NCBI RefSeq assembly: GCF_050436995.1
Contig: NC_134756.1
Span: forward strand, 2,046,001 to 2,110,000
From: Anticarsia gemmatalis
Taxonomy: Eukaryota > Arthropoda > Insecta > Lepidoptera > Erebidae
Direction of reading: 5' to 3'
DNA: 64,000 nt
Part shown: piece by piece, positions 39,501 to 46,860 of the stretch
How positions within the stretch are numbered: the first letter of the stretch is position 1
Layout: each line of letters begins with the position of its first letter
Program-made: the position numbers and the translations under genes
Notes under the pieces: model-generated
What the model was told of the DNA's origin: nothing
The model's input: only the letters and a program-made list of their open reading frames with translations
Databases searched by the model: none

Positions 39501-42500
39501 TGAAAAGAAGACAAAAATTCGCGAAATTAAGGATATTTGGATAACTTGGTATAACTTTGGATAAAATGGATGAACGAAGGATATCGTCGGTAATTTTTCA
39601 ACCTCAAAGTGTCCCCTAAAATCCCTCAAAAATTCAAAGCGCTGCGATTTTTTTTTCATTGTGCCCCGAAGCTTCAAATTCTTTGTTGTTGCAAAAATCA
39701 CCATTGTGAGCAATTTTGTGATTTTTATTCATTTTTTTAATAACAATTTTTTTTTCTCTCTAAAATCTTTATTTTTTCGATTAAAAAGCAAATCGCAAAA
39801 CGAGAGATCGTCTATCGCTGCCATGAAGTCAAAATCGAGATTCGTCAGTCCATAAGACACTGGTCCACTGTCTACGTCCCCAATCGTGATGGTCATGCGC
39901 ATAAGCCAATCGGGCTCGACGATGTCGTGGAGTGAGCATAGGCACGCGATTTGCTTTTTAATCGAAAAAATAAAGATTTTAGGGAGAAAAAAATTTTTTT
40001 ATTACAAAAATGAATAAAAATCACAACATTGCTCACAATGGTGATTTTTGCAACAACAAAGAATTTGAAGCTTCGGGGCACAATGAAAAAAAAATCGCAG
40101 CGCTTTGAATTTTTGAGGGACTTTAGGGGACACTTTGAGGTTGAAAAATTACCGACGATATCCTTCGTTCATCCAAAGTATCAAAAGTTATACCAAGTTA
40201 TCCAAATATCCTTAATTTCGCGAATTTTTGTCTTTTTTTCAGTCCGAGGTTTCAATTCAAAAAAAAAATTTTTCTTAGAAGATGTTTACATTTTCTTATA
40301 GAGAATATTGTGCAGTTTTCAAAACCCTCCTTTGATTTCCTGTACGATCATTATTTCCGGAGTTATTGAATATCAAAGTCAAAAATAACTTTTTTGCTTT
40401 GATTGACGATAACTCCGTGGCAAATCGTCGTACAGGCTTTTTAAATACGGCAAATTAAAGAGGATTAAATTTTCTAAAAGAACTTTAGAACGAAAGAATA
40501 AAAAAAAAATTTTTGAAGCCCGTGGACCTTTTTTTAGGAGGAAAAAAATGTGGAATTTTTTTTTATTGGTAGTTTTCGTAGGATTTCTCCAGACCTGGCC
40601 ATGACAAAAAAAATTCATGGTCATATCTAAAAACTAGACACTTGGAGCTACAATTTGTTTTTTTTATTTTTTCTGTACGACCATTTTCCTCGGAGTTACA
40701 GCTTGTTGAAAATCACCCAAAAATGTGGATTCTTTTTTAATATCCCTTAATTTTTGGGACTAGTTTAGATATTAAAAGCATGCGGTTAGCCTTCAAAAAC
40801 ATTCATTGAACTAGACTAAATTTGGACTAGGTATTGACGTTCTGTGGATACAGAAACGTAAACAAAATTTTATATTAAATCGGATGTTTTATCGGAGCTG
40901 CATCCGAAGTTTTTTGACATTTTAGGAAACTTACGCTGGACTTTCGAGCGAATTCATAGAACTAGATCATAGGAAGAACATTCCTGTTTAACTGGAGTCA
41001 AGTTTTGCTCACCCTGAAACGTAAGTTCTAGAGGTAATTCTGCAGTTATGCTGATACGGATCAAAGCTCCGTTACAACCCTAGTATGGAGTTATGTAATG
41101 AAGTGTTATGGTGTCATTGTGATGAAACGTGTTATGTCTACGTATATTGTTGTTTGATTGTGTGTGTAACTAGAAATATAAACGAATGGCTCTGTTTGTT
41201 ATAATAATATGTTAACTAAGGTTTAGGACGATTACTAACCCCCAATAACTATCGTTCAATTTTGTAGCAACCCTAGCGTAAGCAAGACTAAGAACTAGTT
41301 TACAAGTAATTTTAAATATTAAACCATTTTTACTGGACAGTACCGAAATTGCGCTACAGTACTACAAAATAGAATCTCTTTACCCAACTTTACGATTGAA
41401 ATTCTAAAGCCTTAGTCTAACTTTAAGTTAGGATATTCTCGCTTTAACCAATAGTAACATCTGCCATATTATTATATATTCAAGACCAACAGTCTCAAAG
41501 AGATAGGTAACAAGTGAACGGAAACAGTTCGTTACTTCGAGAAAATACGGAAAATCCAGGTCATAAAATTTTATACCTCTGCTACGTTTAGTATTTGAAC
41601 TTTAACATGAAAACCGCAATACCAAACATCGATGAAACTAACGAGAAACTGCAATCGAGATACGCTTGAAACGTTTCATTAGTAGTGAATTAATGGATCA
41701 ACTGATTAGGATCAACAGTTAGTAACGACTTTACAAATACAAAGTTCAATGTATTACAGAAGCATGTGAACCCATAGGTTTGATGCCCTTTGAGCAATGT
41801 TCAACTGGAATTTATAATACCCTTGACGCAAATATGTACCGCATTCGTTGTTAAAAATTTTCCAAAACTGTACGTTGAAAAATATTTTTAGAACCCTTTC
41901 AGTAGAAAATGTTGAAGCTTGTAAAAACGTTCAAAATATTCATGTGAATAGAATACGGATAGCATTGCAACAGTCCATCCGTTTCCACAAACATTTTTTC
42001 TATAAAGGGACAATTCAATTTGCTTTTCAATTCCATCAAACGAAACGACTGACCTACTAAAAACAAAACGCTCAAACTGTCAAAAGCAAACTTCAAAAGC
42101 ACTTTTCTCTTCGATGTTTCCGAAACAGTTTAAAAATACTTGGTTCTTTCAAACGGCGTCCGTTTACACACCAGCGCCCCCTCAAGGCAAGGCAAGGTGT
42201 GACCTAAATGATGCTCAACGGGAAGTCCTTAAAGGCATTCAGTGAATGTAGGCTATCCCTAGGCTGTTTGTCTTCAACCTCACTCGAAGAAGGCTTTTCA
42301 TTTATGTTTTTCTCAAAAGGCTGTTCAAAGAGCAAATTCTTGACCCATATTTGCAGTTTTGAAGTCTTGTTGCTAAGCTTTATATAAAGTTTGATCAATA
42401 GTTCTTCACCTTAAGCATCGCGTGTCGACCTGCCGTGAAGGCGTGTTTCTTATCTACGTAAAATGCTAACACTTATAAGAATTTTATTAGATTAGTCACT

Positions 42501-44503
42501 AAAACAATTGTCGGATAGGTTGTTCACTTCATCGTAAATTTAGATGGTTCAGTGGATAGACTAATTAAATAGGTTCATTGGCTTTTACCTGAAATGCCTT
42601 ACTTTCTAATCATTCCTAATGAATTACGTCAAGACTAGACCGGTATATTTGCTGGTCATTGCAATAATTACAGTTTTCCTATATCAAGAAATTAATTCGC
42701 ATTTTCACGCAACCATTCTCCTTGCATAATCAATTAATAAATAATCCCACCACTAAAAGCATCAACAACGTGAAATATTCCAAAATCTCGCCACCAAACT
42801 CGTCGATCAGTCAAAGGCTTTCGACAGCATCAATCATAAATTCAGAGTAACTCCATACGCGGCGCAGATGTTTGTACAAGTACGTACACACGTTCGCCAC
42901 AGACCGCAAAACCTCAACCATGTCTCCGTGCCTCGGCATGTGCTTGGGAACCCGAAGCCCTTGTCGATCACGTTTTGTTTATAACTTTATACACGTGGAA
43001 CGTTTCGGTGTTCAAGCTCACAGGTTCAATTTACGTATGGTTTCGCTTGAATGACCGACATGTGTTCAAATTACTACTGAGTTTGTTGGACATACTGTGT
43101 TATACAAATATTATTGATGAATGGCATAAAGAAATGCTTTACAGGATTCATACTGAATACAAACTAGTTTTCGTCGAGGTACGTAAAGTTTTGGGTACTG
43201 AAAAATGACATATTTTAACTGCTACTGAGATATTATGTAAGGGATAAAACAACAATACAAAATGTCAAGCCAAAACCACATGACGAGGATCATGTCAGCT
43301 AAGCTTGACATATTCTGAGACAGATCATTAAGCAGTATTTAATATTATCAAAGATCCAGCAATTAAAATATTCATGTTAAATTGTGAATAATGTATCACG
43401 AAAGGCGATATAAAATTCAAGAATGTCAAAGAATTGAAAAAGGACAAACAGGAAAGAGGCTCTCAACATTCAGATAAAAAGGAGATGAAATATTTATAAG
43501 AACATTATGAAAACACTTTTGGGTCTTTGTGAATGCTGTTGAGTATCTGTTTTGCACTTATTTTACTTCCTGAATAAGAATCTTTTTTATCGCTAAATAA
43601 TTCTATGGAGTAAATTATATCTTTTTCTATTTTCTTACCAAAACATGAAGGATGGAATTATTTAAAAAACATTCAGGTTTGACGTCGTCTAGTCTATCAA
43701 GATTAAGCCGAATATAACTTATTCTCACAGAGCGAAAGCTGTCTTCCCAACTGTGTATAAGATATTTCAATGTAGCCTTATCCAAATTTACGTAACGATA
43801 CTTTGTCAGTTTTACTTTGTTTTATAAATAAGGTTTCGTCAAATCATTTTTATCTACTTTTATATCAGCAAGTTATGTATCATCAGATTTTATTTATTTA
43901 TTATTTATTTATATAATTAGAACGGCCAGGCCAATTACACTAATTACAAAGTAATACTAAAAACAAAAAAAATAAAAATAAACAATGTACATAAAAATTA
44001 TTATAAAACAAAAATTCAAAACCTACAGTAATAAATCTTTACAATAAACTAAAAAAATAACAAATAACAATCATATAATTTCACTATCACGCGTTCCTCT
44101 CACAATACTTCAAGATTCAAAAATATGATTCAATTATAAAGTTAGTTGCCTAGTAACCGGCGGCGGTCCTGTAAGACAAGATACATATGGTTGTGAGGAA
44201 GGCAAAGGAAGTTTGTAAGGATTGTACCGAGTGGCGTTCCTTATTCTCTGCTTAACCCTATCAAATAGGCGTGATCCTAATACTATGTATGTATTAATGT
44301 AGGTAAGTACTAACCTGTGCTTCTCCCAGGCCGAGTTCGATGGCATCAATACTCTTTCTGACGAGGGCGGCCTTCTCGTGTTCATGCTCGGTGTTGGCCG
44401 CGAGCCCCGCAAGGAGCTGCGCGTGCTCCGCCCTCAGTGCCTCGAGGCCCGCGGCGACGGTCCTCGCGCCCGCCACCATTTCCTCCTGCGTCATCGCCGT
44501 CAT
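12519..44503 (-). CDS. Klc: kinesin light chain (13 coding exons, 582 aa)
   Basis: Cargo-binding and regulatory subunit of the kinesin-1 microtubule motor, cytosolic. Thirteen segments were joined at GT-AG sites with matching phase at every junction (1749 bases including the stop). Residues 1-130 are heptad coiled coil for heavy-chain binding (GLEALRAEHAQLLAGL; QVRRLCQENAWLRDELAAAQ). An acidic linker follows with the autoinhibitory LFP motif at 160-162 (DLFPDDDHED). The TPR array runs from about 185 to 475, with nearly invariant KLC signatures: [118 protein letters not shown]. The long loop before the last TPR has KPIWQVAEEREE and NAPYGEYGGWHKAAK. The tail resembles vertebrate KLCs (SRSASFSKLRESLRRSS, MKRASSLS). 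Exons are strikingly GC-rich within AT-rich introns. The promoter is not found. Confidence 0.95.
12595..12993 (-). other. Klc intron 12
   Basis: 399 bp, AT-rich, nothing recognised. Confidence 0.75.
12994..13136 (-). CDS. Klc: Klc coding exon 12 (basic serine-rich tail)
   Basis: It encodes ESVAVSRSASFSKLRESLRR then SSARLFNRLAGRHSAHLPTD and VDFTDPE. This closely matches the SGSFSKLRxSIRRSSEKL tail segment of vertebrate KLCs. Acceptor GGGGGCAG|GAAAG has a poor polypyrimidine tract, so the exact 5' edge is less sure. Donor GAAAG|GTAAAA; an unspliced message would stop at once (GAA AGG TAA). Confidence 0.82.
15172..15272. mobile_element. 101-bp MITE
   Basis: Left AACCATTACTGAGTCTCTCT followed by CGTTTTAGCTG, and right CAGTTTAAACGAGAGAAAAA followed by CACAGTAATGGTT, form about 32-bp inverted repeats around a short AT-rich centre. 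Confidence 0.65.
15626..15783. mobile_element. 158-bp MITE with TAA duplication
   Basis: Left GGGACGGTTCACATCTGACG with GAAGATGCGTCG and right CGACGTATCTTCCGTCAGAT with ATGTACCTTCCC are inverted. TAA flanks both ends (15623-15625 and 15784-15786). No coding capacity. Confidence 0.72.
17650..17740 (+). repeat. lepidopteran repeat tail
   Basis: GGTGGACTCAAGGCCTAACT, GGGAGGAGATCCTTGCCCAG and TCGGACATTCATAGGTTAAA form the same tail as at 22930-23005. Confidence 0.55.
18107..18295. repeat. three decayed tandem units of about 63 bp
   Basis: CTCTCCCTCATTCC-GAGGAGACTCTTTACT, TTCAAACTAGTCTCA and variants repeat three times. It starts about 70 bp beyond the Klc exon 11 donor and seems derived from the CCTCCCTCATTCC part of the repeat at 17650. 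Confidence 0.5.
18365..18454 (-). CDS. Klc: Klc coding exon 11 (start of C-terminal tail)
   Basis: Acceptor GGTGTTAG|GCGTTG, donor GACGAG|GTTAGG; 30 codons. It encodes ALDIVKQSRARSARHGSREG and MEPHQDNHDE. The GC content and the KQ-rich start fit the KLC tail. If the intron is retained, translation stops after four more codons (VRK then stop). Confidence 0.8.
18455..20962 (-). other. Klc intron 10
   Basis: 2.5 kb, AT-rich. It contains one MITE family A copy (19357-19519); otherwise nothing recognised. Confidence 0.7.
19357..19519. mobile_element. MITE, family A, copy 3
   Basis: CTTTACCACTATCGACTTCG, CAACCGGCTAGCTGTCGAAA, CAGCGCCTCTAGCGGGCGGT and the right end ACCGTACAGAATCGTGCTAC match family A. 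Confidence 0.65.
20963..21079 (-). CDS. Klc: Klc coding exon 10 (TPR 6)
   Basis: Acceptor GTACAG|GTGGAC, donor AAGGAG|GTAAAC; 39 codons. It encodes [20 protein letters not shown] and GKYEAAETLEDCALRSRKE. Confidence 0.94.
21080..21589 (-). other. Klc intron 9
   Basis: 510 bp; its half nearest exon 9 is largely the repeat at 21465-21580. Confidence 0.7.
21465..21580 (+). repeat. lepidopteran dispersed repeat next to the Klc exon 9 donor
   Basis: GGCAACATGTATCTATGGAT, GAATGGAGCAAGAGAAGTTC and GTAAGGATTGTATCAAATAT with AAGCAGGTGTAATCTTATGT match the repeat at 44150-44305. It ends about 10 bp from the exon 9 donor at 21589. Confidence 0.55.
21590..21699 (-). CDS. Klc: Klc coding exon 9 (loop before the last TPR)
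   Basis: Acceptor TTGACAG|GTGAC, donor GCGAAG|GTAAGA. It encodes DNKPIWQVAEEREENKHLQK and ENAPYGEYGGWHKAAK, a KLC-specific insertion. Confidence 0.94.
22363..22510 (+). mobile_element. tRNA-derived SINE
   Basis: GCCTTCGTGGCGCAGTGGTT then AGGTCACCACGCCACTAC has a pol III A-box (TGGCGCAGTGG). A tRNA-unrelated body follows, then a T-rich end near 22500. It reads like a SINE head, not a functional tRNA, because no cloverleaf with a CCA-ready acceptor stem can be drawn. Confidence 0.6.
22930..23005 (+). repeat. lepidopteran repeat tail
   Basis: GTCAAGGCCTAATCCCCTCT, ACGGGAGGAGATCCTTAGCC and AGCAGTGGGACATTAATGGA; same family as 17650-17740. Confidence 0.55.
24873..24971. mobile_element. MITE, family D, nested in family C
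   Basis: TGGCGTAACTACAGTGTGGC at the left and GGTATAGTTACGCCA at the right. It has an internal GGTCGGAAGGGGCTCCTTCC hairpin. Confidence 0.6.
25132..25249. mobile_element. MITE, family B, intact copy with TTA duplication
   Basis: 118 bp. CCCCCGGTTGCTGAGTATAT at the left and TGTACCTCAGAAACCGGGGG at the right are inverted, and TTA flanks both ends. Internal arms TAGCGGTAGTTTATCTATT and AATAGATAAATTACCGCTA extend the pairing. Confidence 0.78.
25690..25770 (+). repeat. lepidopteran retro-repeat fragment
   Basis: TTCGTTTACCCGACGTTTCG, ATCGAATTTGCATCAACCGT and GGTCACAGGCAGACTC form a block that I recognise as dispersed in moth genomes. No coding content. Confidence 0.4.
26345..26490. repeat. degenerate MITE, family B-like
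   Basis: TAGGGGAAGTTTATCTTTTC and AATAGCGTTTAAGCTC resemble the family B interior. The termini are too decayed to define. Confidence 0.3.
27230..27487. mobile_element. MITE, family A, two partial copies joined
   Basis: The first part (CTACCACTATCGG, ACGGCTAGCTAG) is followed by GTAGCGCTATTCTCTACAGT, GTTTGACATTTAAAATTTAC, GGCGCCCGCTAGAAGCGCTG and GCCAGCCGGTTGTTAACAGT, ending in AGAATCACGTTACTG. It lies about 270 bp from Klc exon 8. Confidence 0.6.
27760..27838 (-). CDS. Klc: Klc coding exon 8 (TPR 5)
   Basis: Acceptor TTTCCCAG|GGCAAG, donor GACG|GTGAGT. It encodes GKYKEAETLYKQVLTRAHER then EFGTID. Ends in phase 1. Confidence 0.94.
27839..28235 (-). other. Klc intron 7
   Basis: 397 bp, nothing recognised. 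Confidence 0.8.
28236..28361 (-). CDS. Klc: Klc coding exon 7 (TPR 4)
   Basis: Acceptor TATTGCAG|AACAAA, donor AAACAG|GTCTGT; exactly 42 codons. It encodes NKYEEVEQYYQRALEIYESK and [18 protein letters not shown]. Confidence 0.95.
28362..28928 (-). other. Klc intron 6
   Basis: 567 bp, of which 209 bp is a Helitron-like insertion (28679-28887). Confidence 0.8.
28679..28887 (+). mobile_element. non-autonomous Helitron
   Basis: It starts TC (TCCATACTAATATTATAAAT) and ends GTCGCGGGTAAAAGCTAG with the expected CTAG, inserted between A and T. It holds a CTGTCTGTCTGTCTGT microsatellite and ends about 40 bp from the Klc exon 6 donor. Confidence 0.75.
28929..29053 (-). CDS. Klc: Klc coding exon 6 (TPR 3)
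   Basis: Acceptor GTGATTAG|GCAAG, donor AACCAG|GTACTC. It encodes KYREAEPLCKRALCIREAVL and [18 protein letters not shown]. Ends in phase 0. Confidence 0.95.
29054..29474 (-). other. Klc intron 5
   Basis: 421 bp, nothing recognised. Confidence 0.8.
29475..29608 (-). CDS. Klc: Klc coding exon 5 (TPR 2-3)
   Basis: Acceptor TTGTCCAG|GGACC, donor AGAGAG|GTATGT. It encodes DQNKYKEAANLLNDALSIRE and [18 protein letters not shown]. Confidence 0.95.
29609..30037 (-). other. Klc intron 4
   Basis: 429 bp; it contains a small hairpin at 29814-29845 and nothing else. Confidence 0.8.
29814..29845. repeat. 11-bp-stem hairpin
   Basis: CGTCTTACTTT and AAAGTAAGACG pair around a 10-base loop. The flanks AAAATATGTGATTTCG and CGAAATTACATATTTT nearly extend the pairing, so this is probably a decayed MITE. 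Confidence 0.4.
30038..30266 (-). CDS. Klc: Klc coding exon 4 (TPR 1 and start of TPR 2)
   Basis: Acceptor GGTGCAG|CGATG, donor TACAG|GTAGGT. It encodes MSPTPPLHFAQQVNAGYEIP and [20 protein letters not shown] through ILALVY. About two-thirds GC. Confidence 0.95.
30980..31320 (+). repeat. unidentified GC-richer block, possibly solo LTR
   Basis: From TGTGTAGGGACACTCCTGAC to about GGAACGCGGAGGTTATAAAC the composition changes. GTAAATATATATCG and GATCCCGGATCGGGTAAAGC suggest promoter/leader-like parts of a retroelement. No paired copy or clear target duplication was seen. Confidence 0.25.
31327..31480 (+). repeat. Helitron-like 5' fragment
   Basis: GGGACTAATATTATAAATGG, CAGTTTGTAAGGACGGATGT and GAAATTTGGTACACATATAG match the 5' part of the common moth Helitron body; the 3' CTAG end is missing. 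Confidence 0.5.
32459..32586 (-). CDS. Klc: Klc coding exon 3 (acidic LFP linker)
   Basis: Acceptor TTTCCAG|TAAATACG, donor AAAT|GTAAGA. It encodes KYDSDVNEESDTNRSGQSEK, then PMVDLFPDDDHEDNRNNK. The LFP-acidic motif is the known autoinhibitory segment that competes with W-acidic cargo peptides. Confidence 0.92.
32587..33104 (-). other. Klc intron 2
   Basis: 518 bp, nothing recognised. Confidence 0.8.
33105..33307 (-). CDS. Klc: Klc coding exon 2 (coiled coil)
   Basis: Acceptor CTTCCAG|GTAATG, donor ATTCG|GTGAGT. It encodes VMMALASHLQSVEAEKQKL through HLDFMASI with clear heptads. Ends in phase 2. Confidence 0.94.
34087..34318 (-). repeat. dispersed lepidopteran repeat (family G), copy 2
   Basis: CTACCTAGTGTCAAAGATGT, AACGTGCCCTCCAAAGCACG and CACCGATCTATGGAATGACC occur in the same order as at 9145 and 45728. 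The 75-residue frame across it is not a gene. Confidence 0.55.
34925..35040 (-). repeat. non-LTR retrotransposon 3' end
   Basis: On the minus strand GCAGCGGGCGGCTCTAGACC and ATCGTACAGCAGTGGACGTA match the common moth LINE tail, in which the ORF2 end reads like YVQQWTS. ATGATGATGATA follows as the 3' simple tail. Confidence 0.5.
36252..36316. repeat. perfect 30-bp hairpin
   Basis: The left arm 36252-36281 (AATTAAGTTGTTAAGC...) is the exact reverse complement of 36287-36316, with loop ACACT. It lies in the long Klc intron. No target duplication is evident. Confidence 0.8.
37830..38150 (+). pseudogene. decayed LINE 3' coding end
   Basis: The residue pattern near 38050-38140 reads like a frameshifted WRKLAQDRDEWRKTEEAY LINE C-terminus, and 37825-37860 resembles the GRP-rich stretch before it. 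It has stops and frameshifts, so it is a relic. Confidence 0.4.
38711..38968 (+). mobile_element. non-autonomous Helitron, 258 bp
   Basis: It starts TCTATACTAATATTATAAAG and ends GTTGCGCGGGTCAGCTAG, with CTAG exact and A/T flanks. The foldback element starts 11 bp later. Confidence 0.8.
38980..40765. mobile_element. foldback Tc1/mariner-derived element, about 0.8-kb arms
   Basis: The left arm (to 39796) and right arm (from 39946) are near-identical inverted copies over roughly 815 bp, with only scattered differences. Termini are CACTAGTCCCAAAAATTAAG and CTTAATTTTTGGGACTAGT, with TA on both sides (38978-38979, 40766-40767), as for Tc1/mariner insertions. The 149-bp centre is a transposase relic. 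The open frames at 39468-39713, 39661-39855, 39893-40081, 40029-40301 and 40379-40624 are mirror images generated by the palindrome, not genes. Confidence 0.88.
39797..39945 (-). pseudogene. Tc1/mariner transposase fragment in the foldback centre
   Basis: The minus strand reads VPMLTPRHRRARLAYA, then W..RQWTSVLWTDESRF, an in-frame TGA, and LHGSDRRSLV. The RHRRARLAYA and LWTDESRF blocks are the classic Tc1-type DDE segment around the second catalytic Asp. Only about 49 codons remain. Confidence 0.8.
42799..42840 (+). pseudogene. LINE reverse transcriptase motif relic
   Basis: Fourteen codons read LVDQSKAFDSINHK, matching the RT motif A of Jockey/CR1-like LINEs (DxSKAFDSxNH). The frame is lost on both sides. 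The plus frames at 42872-43208 are not recognisable. Confidence 0.55.
44150..44305 (+). repeat. lepidopteran dispersed repeat next to the Klc start-exon donor
   Basis: AAGGAAGTTTGTAAGGATTG, TACCGAGTGGCGTTCCTTAT and CTCTGCTTAACCCTATCAAA followed by AGGCGTGATCCTAATAC. It ends about 10 bp from the donor at 44314. Confidence 0.6.
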
Positions 44504-44528
44504 CCTGCCTAGGGATTCGATCTTCTTT
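44315..44528 (-). CDS. Klc: Klc exon with start codon (CDS 44315..44503)
   Basis: Acceptor TTTGTCAACAG|AAAG just above 44528, 25 bases of 5' UTR, ATG at 44503, donor CACAG|GTTAGT at 44314. It encodes 63 residues starting MTAMTQEEMV. A second ATG three codons in (44494, MTQEEMV) matches the start context of fly KLC (MTQMSQDE) and could also be used. The upstream acceptor means that a non-coding exon precedes it. Confidence 0.88.
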
Positions 44529-44555
44529 CTGTTGACAAAGAAAAAGAAACGAATT

Positions 44556-44790
44556 AATAAATAAATATAAGCCAATAATGTCCTATTGCTGGGCAAGGGT
44601 CTCCTCCCGTATTAGGGAGGGGTTAGGCCTAGAGTTCACCACGCTGGCCAACTGCGGGTTGGGGACTTTGCATTCCTTCAAGAACTGTTCTAAAGAACTC
44701 TCAGGAAGGCAAGGTTACATCACGATGTTTTCCTTCACCGTTGGAACATGTGATAATTATTTCTATTACACACATAACTTCCAAACCCTA
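44556..44790 (+). repeat. SINE-like repeat just upstream of the Klc start exon
   Basis: TTGCTGGGCAAGGGTCTCCT, AGGGAGGGGTTAGGCCTAGA, CACCACGCTGGCCAACTGCG, AACTGTTCTAAAGAACTCTC and TTTTCCTTCACCGTTGGAAC are the block order of a common moth repeat. It starts about 30 bp upstream of the exon acceptor at 44529. Confidence 0.65.
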
Positions 44791-45162
44791 GGACCATATA
44801 GATGGTACAATTACTAACTGTTTATATTTAGACTCCACCGATTGTATTCTTGGTAAAATATTTGAGATTTAAATATAATTTTTAGTTCTTACCACTTAAT
44901 TAGGTAGTAAATTAACTCGTTTCAAATTAAGTATTAGCACGAGAAGTGTTCGTTGCCTTCATATTACGCTCTACTTTCAAATAAGTCGCAATCAGTAATG
45001 CGTCACAATCTATTAGATCAAAAATGTCTTCTCAACACTGTATCAATCGACACAATGTGTATACATCTTTGTAATCAAATATTGCCTAACTAGTCAACAA
45101 ACAAACCGATCATTGAAACAACTAATTCAATTGTTTAGTCATTCATAACAAAGGTTGTGATA

Positions 45163-45410
45163 TAAGGCTTGCTTCAAACATATTCGGTTCGGAATGTTCG
45201 TTTCGGCAGTATTTACCGAACAACCAACTGATTTTAAGCAATTACTGAGTTCGGCTTGTGTCAATCGGGTAGTTGGAGTCGAGACGTTTAGGTCGGATCC
45301 TCATAATTCGGTTTTTGTTCAGGCGTAGCGATGTCGAGCGGCATTTTTTCCGAACATTCATCTACATATATCCGGTTTTGCCGCACCGAATATGTGTGTA
45401 GCAAGCCTTA
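45163..45410. mobile_element. MITE, family F, copy 2
   Basis: TAAGGCTTGCTTCAAACATA then TTCGGTTCGG at the left; CGCACCGAATATGTGTGTAG then CAAGCCTTA at the right. Inverted, about 248 bp. Confidence 0.68.
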
Positions 45411-45727
45411 CATATAAACAATGACATTTCACAAAGTAATCATGTAAATGAACATGTCACAATGGCACTGATTCAATCAAAACGCTCTCATATGTGACCT
45501 TATTATATCAGAGAGTCTTTAGGCAAATATGAGCAAGATTGAAATTTCGTAACCGTGTTTATCAATTTTTGGGAGTGTCTGAGGGTAGTGATGTTGAATT
45601 GATTGTTGAAATTGAAACAAGTAATGAAGCAATTTTGCAAAACTTTTAATGTCATTTTACGTATGTATTGTTCAATCAAGTCAGCATACCTAAGTATCTT
45701 ACAAAATAGGTTTCCTAGACAACGATG

Positions 45728-45914
45728 TTTGTTTGTCGTGTGGTTACTGGTCAACCTAGTGTCAAAATTGTTCAAGCCGCCCGAGACGCCTTTGACATGG
45801 CTTAACGACTGTTATCTTAATAGACAACAGCCGGGACCGACTTTTTACGTGCCTTCCGAAGCACGGAGAAGCTCAGCTCAAATACCACTATGCGGTCACC
45901 CATCTATGGAATGA
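45728..45914 (-). repeat. dispersed lepidopteran repeat (family G), copy 3
   Basis: CAACCTAGTGTCAAAATTGT, AATAGACAACAGCCGGGACC, CGTGCCTTCCGAAGCACGGA and GCGGTCACCCATCTATGGAA. This is the best preserved of the three copies. Confidence 0.6.
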
Positions 45915-46743
45915 CATAATAAATTAAAAGCATTTTAAAATTGCTTTAATGGAATTTATATGTAGAATGTCTATCAGGCAGGGGGAGACGCAGACAAAGG
46001 CTACTTCTATGAAAAAAATAGGTCAAAATAAAATATTATCTAAGAACTATAGGGACCAAAAAGAAAATTTTCGAGACTTTTCTAAAACAAAACTATCTTT
46101 CCCAGGCGGTACAACTTTGATACCTAGTAGATAAGCTTTTTTATTTGTAAAACTTATCTTTTCTTTTGGAAGGCTACGTGTTTTTCTAACAACCGTACAA
46201 AGTAACGAGCCTTGTATATTTTTTGAAGCCCGGAGTATAATACTTTTTTAAGAGTTATTTTTACAAGAGAATACTACGTTTATTTTACCCTAGCTGTATA
46301 TTTTATCTGGAGAAATGAAATAATATTTTTTTAGGAATAATTGGTTTTTGCTAGTTCTAGCCTGCGATTTCACTCACATTTTGGGCAAAAAATACACGAT
46401 AATATGCAACAAAATACGTTTTTATTTAAAGCTATTTCATCCAATCACTATGTTGACCAAGATCGAGAAAAACAGTGATCTTGGGGAGCGGAGGTCTTTG
46501 TCCAGCAGTGGGATCAGTTGGAAGCCTAGCAGTATCAATTGATGAAGATTATCTGTAGGGGAAATTAGAATTATGATTACATTTCCCGTGTTAAAACGTT
46601 TCCTATAAGATAATATATTTAATTAAAGTTCGTTAAGCCGTTTTCCTTGATTGAGTAAAAGGACGTAAAAGGAGTGATAGACTCAAGATTATATGTACAG
46701 GGATCATCAGTAGAGGACCTTGATTTATGAAATATTCATAACA

Positions 46744-46860
46744 TGCATCCTACTAATATTATGAATGCGAAAGTTTGTGAGTATGTATGTATGGATGTTT
46801 GTAACCCTTTCACGCAAATACTACTGACTACAGTTCACTTGAAATGACGTATTGATTTAA
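46744..46860 (+). repeat. Helitron-like 5' fragment
   Basis: CATCCTACTAATATTATGAA, GCGAAAGTTTGTGAGTATGT and CCCTTTCACGCAAATACTAC; no 3' end found. Confidence 0.5.

Larger units (their letters stand above)
33308..44314 (-). other. Klc intron 1 of the coding region (11 kb)
   Basis: The longest intron. It contains repeat family G, LINE relics (34930, 37830, 42799), a perfect 30-bp hairpin (36252), a Helitron (38711), a 1.8-kb foldback element (38980) and a SINE-like repeat at its 5' edge (44150). No exon or independent gene was identified. Confidence 0.8.

Noticed and set aside
39468..40624. Five paired open frames of 62-90 residues on both strands
   Set aside because: They are mirror images caused by the palindrome. 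Sequences are lysine/phenylalanine-rich from A/T runs, with no recognised domain.
42872..43208. Plus-strand frames after the RT motif as a LINE ORF
   Set aside because: Only the 14-codon SKAFDSINH block is recognisable. The flanking frames show no RT motifs.
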